Part shown: positions 62,183 to 64,000 of the stretch, one piece after another
Numbering within the stretch: the first letter of the stretch is position 1
Layout: each line of letters starts with the position of its first letter
Source: Paenibacillus sp. FSL H3-0469
GTDB lineage: Bacteria > Bacillota > Bacilli > Paenibacillales > Paenibacillaceae
DNA length: 64,000 nt
Assembly: GCF_038051945.1 (NCBI RefSeq)
Contig: NZ_CP150302.1
Span: 1,984,001 to 2,048,000, forward strand
Direction of reading: 5' to 3'
Notes under the pieces: generated by a model
The model's input: the letters and a program-made list of their open reading frames with translations, nothing else
Told to the model about the DNA's origin: nothing
Database searches by the model: none
Made by a program: the position numbers and the translations under genes

Positions 62183-63388
62183 TTAGTTATGCAGCTCGCG
62201 GTAAGTTTTGTTGATCATTTCGGTGTATATGGAAGGCGGGTATTCCTTCACCTGATCATAGGCGAACCCGGCCAGCCGCAGCGCCTCCTCCTTCATGCCC
62301 CGGCGCATATAGATCTGTGCCCGGTAAGCATAAGCTGTCAACAGGTTGCCGCGGTCAAGCGGGTGGTAGACCTGATTACCCGGCTCAGCCTTGGACAGGC
62401 AGATCAGCGCTTCATCGTCCTGGCCAAGATGATACCAGGCGATGCCAGACATGAGCTGAACGCTGGGCGCGTACTGTTCGTCCTCCAGCGGATACTGCTC
62501 CGCCAGTGCAAGAACCTTGCTGTATTCTCCTTTAGCTACCGCAAGTCTGATCTCTCCGATCACCACCAGCTTCAGTGAATCCTGAGATTCGGTGAATTCT
62601 GCGAATACTCTGGCCTTCTTCAAGGCCTCCTCTGCCGCCAAAGCCTCTCCTTCGGTCAGCGCCAGAATCCCGAGCACCCGGTACAGATGATCCGTCATAT
62701 AGTAGATTCCCTCTTCCCGCGACACCTGAAGCGCCGCCGATGCAGCTTCACGGCTTCCCGCATAATCCCCCAAGGCAGACAAGCTAATGCTCTCGGCATA
62801 ATGAAGATCGATTTCAAAGATAAAATCATTCCCCACCTTGTTAGCTTCGTACTCCCTGCGGACCCGGCGGATCAGCTCCAGCCCTTCGGCATATCTGCTC
62901 TGTGCGAAATTCAGGGCATAGGAAATATACTGCACCTTCGCCCGTTCCACAAATAAGCCGAAGCGCTCATAGATTAGCGCTGCACGCTCCAGCTCCGCTT
63001 CCCCGCCTCCGGCACCTGTATAGAAAAGGGAGCTTACATAGAACTCCAGCAGGCGTGCAGCATCAATCGTCATCGGAAGCGTATGCTCCGTGAGCGGCTG
63101 GAGCCGCTGGATGACCTCCCTATAATTCTTCGCCTTAAACTCGGCCTCCATCTCCCGGACAAGCGGAGCCAGCTCAGCCTCCTCCTCGCCTTCGAGGAAA
63201 TAGCCCGGATCAACTCCCAGCCTGCCGGCCAGAACTTGCAAGCTGTTCATCGAGGGCAAGGCGCGTCCATTCTCGATTTGGCTCAGCATGCTCTTGGTCA
63301 TATGGTCTCCGGCGAGGTCCGTCTGCGTAAGTCCCTTAGACTTGCGCAATTGCTTGACTTTCTCTCCAATAGTTTGTTTGGTGGTCAT
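62183..63388 (-). CDS. XRE-type HTH regulator with TPR domain
   Basis: The product (401 aa) has an N-terminal XRE HTH (IGEKVKQLRKSKGLTQTDLAGDHMTKSMLSQIENGRALPSMNSLQVLAGRLGV) and about 320 residues of helical TPR-like repeats. This matches Rgg/PlcR/Rap-type peptide-responsive or stress regulators. It is divergent from an MFS exporter, and a pair of large inverted repeats lies between, so it probably controls that exporter. No small peptide gene is seen nearby. ATG 63388 is the only good start. Confidence 0.88.
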   Translation of the reverse strand: MTTKQTIGEKVKQLRKSKGLTQTDLAGDHMTKSMLSQIENGRALPSMNSLQVLAGRLGVDPGYFLEGEEEAELAPLVREMEAEFKAKNYREVIQRLQPLTEHTLPMTIDAARLLEFYVSSLFYTGAGGGEAELERAALIYERFGLFVERAKVQYISYALNFAQSRYAEGLELIRRVRREYEANKVGNDFIFEIDLHYAESISLSALGDYAGSREAASAALQVSREEGIYYMTDHLYRVLGILALTEGEALAAEEALKKARVFAEFTESQDSLKLVVIGEIRLAVAKGEYSKVLALAEQYPLEDEQYAPSVQLMSGIAWYHLGQDDEALICLSKAEPGNQVYHPLDRGNLLTAYAYRAQIYMRRGMKEEALRLAGFAYDQVKEYPPSIYTEMINKTYRELHN

Positions 63389-63464
63389 CTGCTTGCCAAC
63401 TTTCCGGGTAGCTTTTCTTTTCAGTATAGCTTACCTATACCCTAAGAGAAAGCTGAAAATACGA

Positions 63465-63540
63465 TAAAGTTAAATTAAATTAAACTTTTTATTGCATTCC
63501 TTAACTTTTACTCATACAATAAGTTTAATTAAATTTAACT
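63465..63540 (+). promoter_or_regulatory. MFS promoter flanked by two inverted operator copies
   Basis: A TTGCAT -35 (63491-63496) and a TACAAT -10 (63514-63519) are 17 bp apart. On each side lies a near-palindrome of about 21 bp: 63465-63487 and 63520-63540, built on AAGTTAAATT / AATTAAACTT words and inverted relative to each other with about one mismatch. A dimeric regulator could bind both, perhaps looping the promoter. The second copy overlaps the transcription start. Confidence 0.8.
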
Positions 63541-63562
63541 TTCGATCAAAGGGAGTGCTATT

Positions 63563-64000
63563 ATGTCTCAAATAACATCCGCAACCCATGATAAGGCAGC
63601 GACTAACCGTAACATATTCCTCTTCTTCGGCAGCAAGCTGATCTCTGTTCTCGGCTCCAGTATGTATACCTTCGTAGCTGGGCTGTACATTCTGAACGAG
63701 ACTGGCTCAGGGAGCAGTTTCGCTGTTACACTGCTCTGCGGGCTGCTGCCCGGAATCCTGCTGTCCCCCTTCGCCGGTGTGCTCGCCGACAGAGTTAACC
63801 GCCGCAGGCTGCTGATCGGCTCGGACCTGGCCAGTGCCCTGATTATGTCCCTAGCCTTTCTGTTCGTCTCGCTGGAGGGATTGTTCCTATGGACTATCTA
63901 TCTGTCGCTCATTCTATTATCTATCTGCTCTACCTTCTATAGTATCTCAGTCTCCTCCTCGATGATGATGCTTGTAGACAGCGGCTCCGTCCAGCGGGCC
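63563..64000 (+). CDS. MFS transporter, MefA/macrolide-efflux-like (3' end outside window)
   Basis: The open frame from ATG 63563 (GGGAG upstream) gives 146 residues, with at least four hydrophobic segments and the MFS loop 2-3 motif GVLADRVNRRRLLIGSDL. The start (RNIFLFFGSKLISVLGSSMYTFVAGLYILNETGSG) resembles the MefA/Tet-like enterobactin/macrolide exporter branch. It is likely induced through the divergent XRE-TPR regulator. The substrate cannot be stated. Confidence 0.85.
   Translation, partial: MSQITSATHDKAATNRNIFLFFGSKLISVLGSSMYTFVAGLYILNETGSGSSFAVTLLCGLLPGILLSPFAGVLADRVNRRRLLIGSDLASALIMSLAFLFVSLEGLFLWTIYLSLILLSICSTFYSISVSSSMMMLVDSGSVQRA

Overview
The window looks like a chromosomal piece of a Paenibacillus-type soil Firmicute. 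The evidence is moderate GC, strong GGAGG ribosome binding sites with frequent GTG/TTG starts, many sugar ABC transporters paired with YesM/YesN-type two-component systems, copper-amine-oxidase-like stalk proteins, YheC/D spore-coat-type genes and an LXG toxin locus. This genus call is inference from gene content; no rRNA or tRNA gene is present.

Layout. 1-5 kb: an MBL-fold hydrolase (cut by the window edge), NAD synthetase, a GreA-like factor with a structured leader and a small upstream ORF, a methyltransferase and an Rrf2 regulator. 5-18 kb: alpha-L-rhamnosidase with a divergent AraC regulator, an ABC-F ATPase, a GH38 alpha-mannosidase and its LacI regulator, separated by an IS4-family insertion sequence that landed inside a tandem repeat array. 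18-26 kb: an iron-siderophore binding protein behind a Fur box, then a LacI-controlled ABC transporter plus GH30 glycosidase operon. 26-30 kb: ATP-grasp, DUF6492-like and sugar-nucleotide genes, then a Nif3-like protein. 30-45 kb: plant-polysaccharide catabolism, with alpha-glucuronidase, AraC and GntR regulators, uxuA-uxuB, a GH43 xylosidase, a xylonate-type dehydratase, an IclR regulator, a KDG/xylonate-type aldolase, CdaR, glycerate kinase and a GntP permease. Together these suggest use of methylglucuronoxylan: side-chain release, the glucuronate branch to mannonate and KDG, and an oxidative xylonate branch to pyruvate and glycolaldehyde. 47-50 kb: an orphan YesM/YesN pair. 50-54 kb: an AT-rich polymorphic-toxin island with a frameshifted LXG tRNase-like toxin, its immunity gene, an orphan pentapeptide protein and at least four gene remnants. 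54-61.5 kb: a second two-component system directly upstream of an ABC sugar transporter. 62-64 kb: an XRE-TPR regulator divergent from an MFS exporter that runs off the window.

The most unusual signal is non-coding. Three families of intergenic tandem repeats with different sequences (A, B, C) share a unit length of about 51 bp. Each unit carries a small inverted repeat, and in family B the stem sequence changes while its pairing is kept. All five convergent gene pairs with more than about 150 bp between stop codons contain such an array. I infer a REP/BIME-like class of element; its function and mobility are unknown.

Well-supported operators tie regulators to targets: CG-centred palindromes for two LacI proteins, a GTATAC-centred palindrome for the GntR protein, a 16-bp palindrome for IclR, and paired inverted repeats around the XRE/MFS promoter.
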